From: an uncultured Parabacteroides sp.
Lineage (GTDB): Bacteria > Bacteroidota > Bacteroidia > Bacteroidales > Tannerellaceae
Length of the DNA stretch: 64,000 nt
NCBI GenBank assembly: GCA_949298575.1
Contig: CASFXH010000003.1
Location: 1-64,000 of the forward strand
Direction: 5' to 3'
Numbering within the stretch: the stretch's first letter is position 1; each line of letters begins with the position of its first letter. Made by a program: the position numbers and the translations under genes. Of this stretch, positions 1-8,136 are shown piece by piece. Below the pieces are notes generated by a model. That model saw only the letters and a program-made list of their open reading frames with translations. It had not been told where the DNA came from and searched no databases.

Positions 1-71
1 ACAAATCGAATTTCAAAAATATCAAAGAGCAATATGATTCAAGTGAACCGAATTTATTCAATTTTTAACCT

Positions 72-90
72 TGTCCATTTTTAGTGGACA
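72..90. promoter_or_regulatory. Short dyad upstream of the TolB-like gene
   Basis: A perfect 6-bp inverted repeat (TGTCCA at 72-77, TGGACA at 85-90) with a 7-bp centre ends 15 bp before the ATG at 106. It could be an operator or an mRNA hairpin near the ribosome-binding region. There is no run of T after it on the plus strand, so it is not a plain terminator. Confidence 0.3.
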
Positions 91-105
91 GTAGTGATAC
101 CAAAT

Positions 106-1026
106 ATGAAACGATTATTCTCTTTGGTGGCGCTTTGTCTTTGTGGCTGGATGGCCGCGGGCGCCCAGCAGCAACAAAAAGTCGTGAGCGAGTTGAGGAT
201 CCTTGATACCCAGACCGGCGAGACCACGACGATTAAGGAATTTTCTTACTTGATCGAGGCGCCAAACTGGACGCCTGACGGGAAATGGCTTGTGTATAAT
301 AGTGGGGGTAAGCTTTACAAGCTCTCTCCTGAGAATCCGGGGGAGCCGGAGCAAATCAATACGGGTTTCGCGACCCGTTGTAACAACGACCATGTCATTT
401 CGGCGGATGGCCGGCAGATCGCGATCAGTCATGGGACGAAAGAAGATCGCCAATCTCGCGTTTACACTTTCCCGTTTGAGGGAGGGACGCCTCGTCTAAT
501 TACGCCAATGGCTCCAAGCTATTTGCATGGTTGGAGCCCAGACGGGAAAGAGCTTGCGTATTGCGCGGCTCGGAATGGTAACTTTGATGTCTATGTTATC
601 CCAGTTGAAGGAGGGGAGGAGCGTCGTCTTACAACGGCCGAAGGACTTGATGATGGGCCGGAATATTCGCCCGATGGGCAATACATTTGGTTCAATTCTG
701 TTCGTACCGGCTTGATGCAAGTTTGGCGGATGCGTGTCGATGGTTCTGAGCAAACGCAAATGACTTTCGACGAGAATCGCAATTCATGGTTCCCTCATGT
801 TTCTCCTGACGGCAAGCAGGTGATCTTCATTGCCTATCGCAAAGGGGATTTGGAACCGGGACAGCATTTGGCGAACAAGAATGTCGAATTGCGTTTGATG
901 CCTGCGGCAGGTGGCGAACCTAAAACCGTGGTAAAGCTTTTTGGTGGACAAGGGACAATCAACGTGAACTCTTGGGCACCGGACAGTCGTCGCCTTGCTT
1001 TCGTAAGTTATCGGTTGGTGGAATAA
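106..1026 (+). CDS. TolB-like beta-propeller (PD40/WD40-like) secreted protein
   Basis: A 306-residue protein made almost entirely of TolB/PD40-type propeller repeats. Each blade carries an (S/T/A)-P/A-D-G/S-K/R-like turn, for example [45 protein letters not shown] and APDSRRLAF, giving about six blades. The N-terminus ([20 protein letters not shown]) is a Sec signal peptide with no lipobox, so the product is probably periplasmic. I chose ATG 106 over an in-frame GTG at 94 because the signal peptide begins there. It has no protease domain, unlike the tricorn-like protein near 35 kb that carries similar blades. The substrate or binding partner is unknown. The gene faces the S1 protease gene across a bidirectional terminator. 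Confidence 0.8.
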   Translation: MKRLFSLVALCLCGWMAAGAQQQQKVVSELRILDTQTGETTTIKEFSYLIEAPNWTPDGKWLVYNSGGKLYKLSPENPGEPEQINTGFATRCNNDHVISADGRQIAISHGTKEDRQSRVYTFPFEGGTPRLITPMAPSYLHGWSPDGKELAYCAARNGNFDVYVIPVEGGEERRLTTAEGLDDGPEYSPDGQYIWFNSVRTGLMQVWRMRVDGSEQTQMTFDENRNSWFPHVSPDGKQVIFIAYRKGDLEPGQHLANKNVELRLMPAAGGEPKTVVKLFGGQGTINVNSWAPDSRRLAFVSYRLVE

Positions 1027-1053
1027 CTTTTTATATAAACATAAGGTAGAATA

Positions 1054-1104
1054 AGGTGCGGATGCGCCTCGAGAAAGTGATTTCTCGGGTGCTTCCGCAC
1101 TTTT
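1054..1104. terminator. Intrinsic terminator between converging genes
   Basis: GTGCGGA (1056-1062) pairs with TCCGCAC (1094-1100), with a further stem inside (CTCGAGAA / TTTCTCGGG), followed by TTTT at 1101-1104. It lies 28 bp after the TolB-like stop codon. Confidence 0.7.
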
Positions 1105-1214
1105 ATGTCGTGGAAATTTTCTCGCATAGAAACAAGGGTTGCCTTCCATGGATATCCCGTTAAAGCGACAAGTTGATGTTTCTGGAATTCACGTGGGTCT
1201 GCCGGAAGGGGCGT

Positions 1215-3470
1215 TTAGAGTCTGATCTTTTGGATAATAGGATGCTTGCCGCCTACTTGGAGTATATAGATTCCTGAGGAGTAAGATGATAAGTTGAGTG
1301 ATGCTCGGTCGGAACCGATCTTGCCCGAAAGAATAATCTGTCCATTGATGCTATGGAGAGAATAGGGTGCGTTCGCGGCGCCGATCACTTCGACCAAACC
1401 TTGATGCGCATGGATGACGATGGGCGATTTGGTGGGCTCAATAGGCATGTTGTCTACGGAAAGAGGTTCATATCGAATGACAGGATCGATATATAACGCG
1501 GTCCGGAAACGTGCGGGAAAATAGTTCGTGGCCTCAACCCATGAGCCATCCGCGAGAATCCAAGTGGAGTTGTGGGAAGTCGCGCCCGGAGGCAAGTTGT
1601 AGGCTCTGAAATAAGTTTCCTCTGGAGCGTCGTTGATCCGATAGCCGACATAGAAATCCCCTTCCACTTCTACAGGTTGTTCGAAGCGGATGAAACTTTC
1701 CTGAGCCCGGTTGAGCGATTTGGAAGTCTCGGTGATGCTGTCACCAAGAGCGGATTTATTCGCGTAGGCGGGTTGGAAATGTTCCGTATGAAGAAGGTGG
1801 TCAGGGCCATTCTCTCCGTTGTATACCAAGATGTCGACATCAAGGTATCGATATCGATCGCCTGCCGAGGGGGTTACGATGTAAACGCCATAAAGCAGAT
1901 GGCGGCCTTCGCATGTATATTCTTCCGCATAAGTTGTCGTGCCGGAGCTGTTATTTCCGAAAAGAGGTTCGGAGGCGTTCCCTTGAAAAGTGGAGTGGGT
2001 CACGAATTCTTTTAGGCCTGATCGCTCAACATTGCTCAATCGTTCGCAAGGTGAGGCTTCGTAAGGATCGAGTCCTTCGCATTTCCGAATATCGTTCCCT
2101 GAAGGGTCAAGCCAATAAGCCAATTGTCGGGATGCGGAAGAATGGTTATCCCAGGCGACATCAAGCCGGTAGAAATAATCCCGGTAAGGCGCCTTGTTTG
2201 TGGAGTTTCCACCCGACAAGATGCCAACCACCGATCCGTCTTGATCGAAAAGCGGGGATCCTGACGCGCCACTTGCCGTATGGCCAATCGTCCATTCTGG
2301 GACCATCCAATGACCTTCCTTGTAAAAAGGCATTTCCGGAATGGAGAATGTTTTCGCCTCTAATTCATATTCCGAGAGGCTTAACCGGGTATCGGCTCCA
2401 TTGGGGTGTTGCAGGCAGATGTAGGGAGCTGTCCCGGGGCCGTCGGCTTGCCATCCCGCCAGATAAGGCTGATAATAAACGGGTGGCATTTCGGTCAATT
2501 CAAGGAGCGCGAGATCTCCGAGTTCATTGACGGCTCTATAGTAAGAAGATGACATGGACATTTCTTCCGTTCCTCGTAAAGGAGGGTCGCATAGCGGGCT
2601 GTCGTAATTGAAAAAGAAAACGATCGAGCCGGCGATGGCCGCGTAATCGGGGTTGGCGATCGTGAATTTGTTGTTTAAGCAATGCGAGGCGGTCAGGACG
2701 TAAGGTTTTCCATCGTTCCCGGTATTATTGACAAGGACACCGGAGCACATATAGACGCCATCCACGATCATGAGGACAGAGGAATGCCCCCAACGACGAA
2801 GTTCCGCGTTTGATGAGTCATAGCAAGTCAGCGCGGGGATTGTGGCGATATCGTCATTCGTTTCTTGGGGTTCCACTCCTTTCAGGACACGATAGCCGTG
2901 GTTGATCTCGCCTATTTTTAAACGTGCGTGAAAAGGTGCGTTAGCGGGCTCTTGGTATTCGATGATCAGGCGATCCCCACGAATGGGGGCGACAGGCAAT
3001 ATGTTCAGCTCGGAATTGTTCAAGTGGTTGAACGCGCCCAATATCTCGGTCTGGTCCTCGTTGTAGAGAAAGAGTTGGGCGCCTTCCGGGAGTTCGTATT
3101 CGGAAAAAAGGAGATTGATTGACCGTGCGCCAGGCGAGTGAATCCCTAAGCGCCAAACGCGAGTCCCATCGGCCAACGTAAACCGTTCGCCGGAGTTTTC
3201 GGGCGTATAATCAGCCATGAATTTATAGGCGAAAGGATAGGCGCCGTCATTTCCGATCAAATTTAAGGAATCTATCCGCAACTGTTCGTCTAAGTCGAAT
3301 GCGGGCATCGTTACGTATAAGTTTGCCTGATCGTTTCTCAACAGCGATAGAGGTAATGGTTTTCCGCCATGGCTGATTTGCGCCATTCCGGATAATCCTA
3401 TCCACATTCCCGAGAGCAGCGTGATCAGTTTCCTTTTGTTGATCTTCCAAATGCTCCTATCCTTTTCCAT
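1215..3470 (-). CDS. Secreted trypsin-like (S1) endopeptidase with T9SS sorting domain
   Basis: A 751-residue secreted serine endopeptidase resembling lysyl-endopeptidase-type S1 proteases. The catalytic residues are visible: His near residue 263 in LTASHCLN, Asp near 319 in GDLALLEL and Ser near 404 in GASGSPLF. A long N-terminal region precedes the protease domain and a beta-rich region follows it. The last ~70 residues (SINGQIILSGKI...YSSGIYILQV...IIQKIRL) match the Por/type IX C-terminal sorting domain, implying export by T9SS and anchoring or release at the surface. I start at ATG 3470, just before a hydrophobic signal segment (LITLLSGMWIGLSGMA). A longer in-frame extension to 3647 would run into purN and adds arginine-rich, non-protein-like sequence. 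The purN stop lies 10 bp upstream. Confidence 0.88.
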   Translation of the reverse strand: MEKDRSIWKINKRKLITLLSGMWIGLSGMAQISHGGKPLPLSLLRNDQANLYVTMPAFDLDEQLRIDSLNLIGNDGAYPFAYKFMADYTPENSGERFTLADGTRVWRLGIHSPGARSINLLFSEYELPEGAQLFLYNEDQTEILGAFNHLNNSELNILPVAPIRGDRLIIEYQEPANAPFHARLKIGEINHGYRVLKGVEPQETNDDIATIPALTCYDSSNAELRRWGHSSVLMIVDGVYMCSGVLVNNTGNDGKPYVLTASHCLNNKFTIANPDYAAIAGSIVFFFNYDSPLCDPPLRGTEEMSMSSSYYRAVNELGDLALLELTEMPPVYYQPYLAGWQADGPGTAPYICLQHPNGADTRLSLSEYELEAKTFSIPEMPFYKEGHWMVPEWTIGHTASGASGSPLFDQDGSVVGILSGGNSTNKAPYRDYFYRLDVAWDNHSSASRQLAYWLDPSGNDIRKCEGLDPYEASPCERLSNVERSGLKEFVTHSTFQGNASEPLFGNNSSGTTTYAEEYTCEGRHLLYGVYIVTPSAGDRYRYLDVDILVYNGENGPDHLLHTEHFQPAYANKSALGDSITETSKSLNRAQESFIRFEQPVEVEGDFYVGYRINDAPEETYFRAYNLPPGATSHNSTWILADGSWVEATNYFPARFRTALYIDPVIRYEPLSVDNMPIEPTKSPIVIHAHQGLVEVIGAANAPYSLHSINGQIILSGKIGSDRASLNLSSYSSGIYILQVGGKHPIIQKIRL

Positions 3471-3480
3471 ATTATATATA

Positions 3481-4065
3481 TTATGAATCCTGATTGCGTG
3501 ACAGATTTTCCAAGAGATTTTCCACGACCTGCGGGTAATATTGGTGTTCCAAAGCATGGACTTTCGTGGCGACCTCATCGGGCGTATCGCTTGGTTCGAC
3601 AGGGCAACTTTTTTGGGAAATGATCTCACCCTCGTCATAGTTCTCATTAATATAATGAATAGTGATCCCGGTTTCTTTTTCGCCCGCTTTCACGACCGCC
3701 TCGTGAACGTGTTTGCCATACATTCCTTTTCCGCCATATTTAGGTAGCAATGCCGGATGGATGTTGACGATGCGTTTCGGATAAGCTTTTATCAACTCAT
3801 CCGGAATCTTGCAGAGGTAGCCAGCCAAAACGATGAAGCCAATTTCATAACGGGCCATCAGCTCCATAAGGGCCTCACTCGTCATTTTGTCTTTCGTTAA
3901 CACTTCGAAGGGGACACCTAAGCGTGTCGCCCGTTCCAATACGCCCGCTTTGGCCCGATTAGAAAAGACCAAAGCGACTCGGTATTTCTCGCTCGACGAG
4001 AAATGCCGGATAAGTGCCTCCGTATTAGTCCCTGATCCGGAAGCAAAAACCGCTATATTTACCAT
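3481..4065 (-). CDS. purN: Phosphoribosylglycinamide formyltransferase (GART)
   Basis: A 194-residue formyltransferase that transfers the formyl group of 10-formyl-THF to GAR in purine synthesis. The N-terminal nucleotide-binding motif NIAVFASGSGTNTEAL, the catalytic triad context (NIHPALLPKYGGKGMYG and the later GITIHYINENYDEGEII) and the length are typical of PurN. I start at ATG 4065 (MVNIAVFASG); upstream in-frame codons add a hydrophobic tail not found in the family. It is divergent from acpP, with the acpP promoter between them. The S1 protease gene follows in the same direction at 10 bp and may be cotranscribed, though the functions are unrelated. Confidence 0.93.
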   Translation of the reverse strand: MVNIAVFASGSGTNTEALIRHFSSSEKYRVALVFSNRAKAGVLERATRLGVPFEVLTKDKMTSEALMELMARYEIGFIVLAGYLCKIPDELIKAYPKRIVNIHPALLPKYGGKGMYGKHVHEAVVKAGEKETGITIHYINENYDEGEIISQKSCPVEPSDTPDEVATKVHALEHQYYPQVVENLLENLSRNQDS

Positions 4066-4132
4066 AAAATACCCCATTAAATGCACAATGATCAAAAAAA
4101 CGTGCAATTTTCCACATTTTTAGTGCCTTAAA

Positions 4133-4165
4133 TTTGTTTGGTTACACAAAAAATGCTTTCCTTTG
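4133..4165 (+). promoter_or_regulatory. Bacteroidetes-type promoter for acpP-fabF-rnc
   Basis: A -33-like TTTG occurs at 4133-4136 (and again at 4137-4140) and a -7-like TTCCTTTG at 4158-4165, with 17-21 bp between, as expected for Bacteroidetes sigma-70 promoters. It lies about 55 bp before acpP. Confidence 0.5.
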
Positions 4166-4219
4166 CACTGCAAAAATAGAAAGTATATTCATATTTACTA
4201 ATTTAAATTGTACAAAGTT

Positions 4220-4456
4220 ATGTCTGAAATTGCTGAAAAGGTAAAAGCTATTATCGTTGATAAATTAAGTGTAGAAGAGTCAGAAGTTACAAACGAGGCA
4301 AGCTTTACGAATGATTTAGGGGCAGACTCACTTGACACGGTGGAATTGATCATGGAATTCGAGAAGGAATTCGGTATTTCTATTCCTGATGATCAAGCAG
4401 AAAAGATTACGACGGTAGGTGACGCTATCAAGTACATCGAAGAGAACGCGAAGTAA
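4220..4456 (+). CDS. acpP: Acyl carrier protein
   Basis: A 78-residue acidic acyl carrier protein. The phosphopantetheine attachment serine lies in [15 protein letters not shown] (Ser about residue 37). It carries growing acyl chains in type II fatty acid synthesis. Start is ATG 4220; the TTG at 4208 in frame is less likely. fabF begins 24 bp downstream and rnc follows, an acpP-fabF-rnc order that is common in bacteria, so these three are probably one operon. Confidence 0.97.
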   Translation: MSEIAEKVKAIIVDKLSVEESEVTNEASFTNDLGADSLDTVELIMEFEKEFGISIPDDQAEKITTVGDAIKYIEENAK

Positions 4457-4480
4457 TTCAATCCCCTTTTCACTCAAGGT

Positions 4481-5746
4481 ATGGAATTAAAAAGAGTTGT
4501 AGTAACAGGTCTTGGTGCGATCAGTCCGTTAGGCAATACGGTCTCTGAAACATGGGAGGGTATGGTCAACGGGATGAGCGGAGCGGGGCCTATTACTCAT
4601 TTTGACGCATCCAAATTCAAAACGCACTTCGCTTGTGAGGTAAAAGGGTTTGACCCGTTGAGCGTGGTCGACCGGAAAGAAGCTCGCAAATGCGATCGTT
4701 ATAGTTTGTTCGCGATTTACGCCGCTAAGCAAGCTATTGAAGATGCCGCTTTCGATCTTGAGAAGGAGGATAAGGACCGGATCGGCGTGATCTTTGCCGC
4801 TGGCATTGGTGGTATCAAGACATTTGAAGATGAAGTGATGGGATATGAGCGGACTAAAGACACGATTGGCCCGAAATTCAGCCCATTTTTTATTCCTAAA
4901 ATGATCGCGGATATCGCGGCGGGGCATATTTCCATGTTGTATGGATTCAGGGGCCCGAATTTCGCGACGGTTTCCGCTTGCGCGTCTTCGACAAACGCGA
5001 TCGCTGATGCTTTCAATTACATTCGTTTAGGCAAGGCGAACGTGATTGTGACGGGAGGCGCTGAGGCGGCGGTATCTCCGTCGGGTGTAGGCGGCTTTAA
5101 TTCGATGAACGCGTTGTCGACGCGAAACGATTCTCCTGAAACAGCTTCACGTCCATTCAGCGCGAGCCGTGATGGTTTTGTGATTGGTGAGGGTTCCGCT
5201 TGTTTGGTGCTTGAGGAAATGGAACATGCGCTCGCTCGGGGCGCGAAGATTTACGCGGAGATCGCGGGTACAGGTTTGTCAGCCGACGCTTATCACTTGA
5301 CGGCTTCCCATCCGGAAGGTTTGGGCGCGAAGCTCGCCATGCGGAACGCCTTGGAAGACGCGGGGATGAAACCGGAGGATATTGATTATATTAATGTACA
5401 CGGTACCTCGACGCCTGTGGGAGATGTTTCGGAAGTGAAAGCGATTCAAGAAGTTTTTGGTGAACAAGCTTATAAATTGAATATTAGTTCAACGAAGTCA
5501 ATGACTGGTCACTTGCTGGGCGCGGCGGGCGCGATAGAAGCGCTGGCGTGCGTCATGGCGATCAAGGAGGGCATTATCCCGCCAACGATCAACCATGAGG
5601 AAGGCGATGATGATCCGGGAATTGATTATAACTTGAATTTCACGTTCAATAAGGCGCAGAAAAGAGAAGTTCGGGCGGCTTTGTCGAATACTTTTGGCTT
5701 TGGCGGCCATAACTCTTGCGCGATCGTGAAGAAATTTGTTCAATAA
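4481..5746 (+). CDS. fabF: Beta-ketoacyl-ACP synthase II
   Basis: A 421-residue KAS II that condenses malonyl-ACP with acyl-ACP during fatty acid elongation. The Cys-His-His catalytic triad is complete: Cys in SACASSTNAI (around residue 170), His in VHGTSTPVGD and His in TKSMTGHLLGAAGA. A C-terminal NTFGFGGHN glycine loop is also present. Full length, with no internal defects. It follows acpP at 24 bp and immediately precedes rnc. Confidence 0.97.
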   Translation: MELKRVVVTGLGAISPLGNTVSETWEGMVNGMSGAGPITHFDASKFKTHFACEVKGFDPLSVVDRKEARKCDRYSLFAIYAAKQAIEDAAFDLEKEDKDRIGVIFAAGIGGIKTFEDEVMGYERTKDTIGPKFSPFFIPKMIADIAAGHISMLYGFRGPNFATVSACASSTNAIADAFNYIRLGKANVIVTGGAEAAVSPSGVGGFNSMNALSTRNDSPETASRPFSASRDGFVIGEGSACLVLEEMEHALARGAKIYAEIAGTGLSADAYHLTASHPEGLGAKLAMRNALEDAGMKPEDIDYINVHGTSTPVGDVSEVKAIQEVFGEQAYKLNISSTKSMTGHLLGAAGAIEALACVMAIKEGIIPPTINHEEGDDDPGIDYNLNFTFNKAQKREVRAALSNTFGFGGHNSCAIVKKFVQ

Positions 5747-5748
5747 AA

Positions 5749-6570
5749 GTGTCCAAGAGCTTATTTACAAAGTTAAGGTCATATATAAGGCTCCTTCAAA
5801 ATAAAGGGAAGGAGCCTTATTTGTCTTTATACAAGATCTTGGGTTTCGTGCCGAATGATATTCGTGTTTATGAATTGGCCTTAGTCCATAAATCCTCTCC
5901 CCTCAAGATTGACGAGAACAAGTGGGCGAATAACGAGCGTTTGGAATATTTGGGAGATGCCGTGCTCGACTTGGTCGTGGCGGATATCCTTTACCGGAAA
6001 TACCCTACGAAGCGGGAAGGTTTCCTCACGAATACACGCTCGAAGATCGTACAACGGGAGACGTTAGACCAGTTGGCGGTCAAGATCGGGTTGGATAAGC
6101 TCGTGATATTCTCCACGAGGATGAGCAGCCATTCGAATCATCTTTATGGAAACGCGTTGGAGGCTTTCATCGGGGCGATTTATTTAGACCAAGGCTATGA
6201 CAAGACTTACCGTTTTATCCAAGAGCGATTGATCCGGCGCCATCTGAACGTGGAAGAGTTGATCCGGAAGGAAATGAACTTCAAGTCGAACCTGATCGAG
6301 TGGAGCCAAAAGAATAAAATTGATATCTCATTCGACTTGATCGAATCGTTCATCGACAACGAGGGCAATCCCGTTTTTCAAACCGCCATCTCCATTTTGG
6401 GGGAACAGATCGGGATAGGGATCGGTTTCTCAAAGAAAGAATCACAACAAGAGGCGGCAAAAATGGCCTTGAACAGAATCCGGACGGACAAGTCGTTCCA
6501 AAAGAAAATATCCCATTATAAGCAGGGTTATAAAACAAACCCTACTCCGGGCTCCATGGGCACGGAATAG
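5749..6570 (+). CDS. rnc: Ribonuclease III
   Basis: A 273-residue double-strand-specific endoribonuclease for rRNA and mRNA processing. The catalytic signature NERLEYLGDAVLDLVV (around residue 60) is intact. The conserved second acidic cluster of the RNase III domain is near GNALEAFIGAIYLDQGY, and a dsRNA-binding domain forms the C-terminal third (NLIEWSQKNK... ending GFSKKESQQEAAKMAL). I chose the GTG at 5749, two bases after the fabF stop; an in-frame start inside fabF is possible but would add residues encoded by fabF sequence. It converges with pfkA, 29 bp apart. Confidence 0.93.
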   Translation: MSKSLFTKLRSYIRLLQNKGKEPYLSLYKILGFVPNDIRVYELALVHKSSPLKIDENKWANNERLEYLGDAVLDLVVADILYRKYPTKREGFLTNTRSKIVQRETLDQLAVKIGLDKLVIFSTRMSSHSNHLYGNALEAFIGAIYLDQGYDKTYRFIQERLIRRHLNVEELIRKEMNFKSNLIEWSQKNKIDISFDLIESFIDNEGNPVFQTAISILGEQIGIGIGFSKKESQQEAAKMALNRIRTDKSFQKKISHYKQGYKTNPTPGSMGTE

Positions 6571-6573
6571 GGT
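6538..6573. terminator. Hairpin between rnc and pfkA
   Basis: AACCCTACTCC (6538-6548) pairs with GGAATAGGGTT (6563-6573) with a single wobble. It overlaps the end of rnc and lies in the 29-bp gap before pfkA. No clear T run follows in either direction, so intrinsic termination is only suggested. Confidence 0.4.
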
Positions 6574-6599
6574 TGGGGCAAGTGAGGCCGGTTTCCGGT

Positions 6600-7610
6600 C
6601 TAACCGAAAAGAATGCCCATTCGTTTCCCTTGCTTGATCAGCTCGTGGTCGGGGGTGACCAATTTTAGTTTCCCGGCGACGTCTTCCAAGGGCATAGAGC
6701 TAATCTTATCGCCTTTCACGCAGACCATTCGGCCAAATTGTTTTTTAGCGATCAGTTCTGTCGCGTAGCCGCCGAGGCGGGTCGCCAGGTTGCGGTCGAA
6801 CGGGGAGGGGTTGCCGCCTCGTTGCGTGTAGCCTAAGACCGTGTTGCGGGTTTCCAGGCCGGTGGTCGACTCGATGATTTCCGAAACGTAATCGGACGGG
6901 CGCGACTTGACGGGCGTCTCGATGCCTTCAGCCACCGCGACGATCGAGCAAGGCTTGCCGCGGCGCGAACGGTCTTGGATCGCTTCGCAAACCCGGTCCA
7001 TGTCGTAGGGGATTTCCGGCAAAAGGATGACGTCGGCGCCACCCGCCATGCCCGCGTACAAGGCGATCCATCCCGCGTGGTGACCCATCACTTCGACGAC
7101 CATCACCCGTTTGTGGGAGCTGGCGGTCGAATGCAAGCGGTCGATCGCTTCGGTCGCGATGTTGACCGCCGTGTCAAAACCGAAGGTGATATCCGTCCCC
7201 CACACGTCGTTGTCGATGGTTTTAGGAACGCCCACGACATTCAATCCCATTTTCGACAGGAGATTGGCCGTTTTCTGCGTACCGTTCCCGCCGATGCAAA
7301 CTAAGCAATCCAGACCCAGCTCCTCGTAGTTTTGTTTGATGACTTGGGGCTTTTCCGGATCGCCTTTGGCCAACATTTTCCGGAAGGGTTTCTCGCGCGA
7401 GGTCCCTAGGATGGTCCCTCCCAAATTCAAGATGCCGGAAAGACTTGGTTCGTCAAGGACTTGGAAATCTTTTTCCATTAATCCCTTGAAACCGCTGTGA
7501 ATACCGATGACTTCCATGCCGTAGTGCATGATCGCGGTTTTGCCTACGCCGCGGATGGTGGCGTTGATCCCTGGGCAGTCTCCGCCCGATGAAAGAATAC
7601 CTATCTTCAT
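6600..7610 (-). CDS. pfkA: 6-phosphofructokinase (co-substrate uncertain)
   Basis: A 336-residue PfkA-family enzyme that phosphorylates fructose 6-phosphate. The nucleotide/phosphate-binding start GGDCPGINATIRGV and the catalytic TIDND are present. Two positions that distinguish ATP from PPi enzymes are mixed: GGNGT where classical ATP enzymes have GGDGS, and PKTIDND, whose Lys is typical of PPi-type and some group-III enzymes. The retained Gly in GGNGT leans toward ATP, but the phosphoryl donor cannot be fixed from sequence alone. Length and domain order are normal. It is divergent from the alanine symporter gene across a 41-bp tandem array. Confidence 0.9.
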   Translation of the reverse strand: MKIGILSSGGDCPGINATIRGVGKTAIMHYGMEVIGIHSGFKGLMEKDFQVLDEPSLSGILNLGGTILGTSREKPFRKMLAKGDPEKPQVIKQNYEELGLDCLVCIGGNGTQKTANLLSKMGLNVVGVPKTIDNDVWGTDITFGFDTAVNIATEAIDRLHSTASSHKRVMVVEVMGHHAGWIALYAGMAGGADVILLPEIPYDMDRVCEAIQDRSRRGKPCSIVAVAEGIETPVKSRPSDYVSEIIESTTGLETRNTVLGYTQRGGNPSPFDRNLATRLGGYATELIAKKQFGRMVCVKGDKISSMPLEDVAGKLKLVTPDHELIKQGKRMGILFG

Positions 7611-7730
7611 TTTTTTTCTTCGTTTTTACGAGGCTGTAAACTTACTCAAAATCCATGGGAAAACCGCCAAATTTGAAGGATTAACGCGATTAGGCTTGAG
7701 TATTAGGTGGTTTTGGCGGAATAGTCGCCC

Positions 7731-8035
7731 GCGGAGTTCAGGCGGCCGTCCGGAGCCTCGGAGAGCTGCCCGCGGAGTTCAGGCGGCCGTCCGGAGCCTC
7801 GGAGAGCTGCCCGCGGAGTTCAGGCGGCTGTCCGGAGCCTCGGAGAGCTGCCCGCGGAGTTCAGGCGGCTGTCCGGAGTCTCGGAGAGCTGCCCGCGGAG
7901 TTCAGGCGGCTGTCCGGAGCCTCGGAGAAGCGCCCGCGCAGTTCAGGCGGCTGTCCGGAGCCTCGGAGAGCCGCCCGCGCAGTTCAGGCGGCCGTCCGGA
8001 AGCTCGGAGAAGCGCCCGCGCGGTTCAGGCGGGTT
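7731..8035. repeat. 41-bp intergenic tandem array, about 7.5 copies
   Basis: A GC-rich unit beginning GCGGAGTTCAGGCGG recurs at 7731, 7772, 7813, 7854, 7895, 7936, 7977 and 8018, an exact 41-bp step each time. Copies differ by a few substitutions (GCGGAG to GCGCAG or GCGCGG, and changes in the CCGGAGCCTCGG part), with no indels. Units contain small palindromes (CCGCGG, TCCGGA). Open frames run through it because it lacks stops, but 41 is not a multiple of three, and I treat it as non-coding. It fills the 526-bp gap between divergent pfkA and the symporter gene. Confidence 0.95.
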
Positions 8036-8136
8036 GAGCGCTAACGCTGGTTCGGAGCGGAATGATTTTGGAAATATATTTGGGGAAAAGCGAGAATCAC
8101 GGAAGAGATATGTATTTTCGCGGAAAATTGAAGGTT

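Noticed and set aside
7528..8037. 169-codon open frame on the plus strand
   Set aside because: It runs through the 41-bp array and antisense to pfkA; the translation is a periodic Arg/Gly/Ser-rich artefact.
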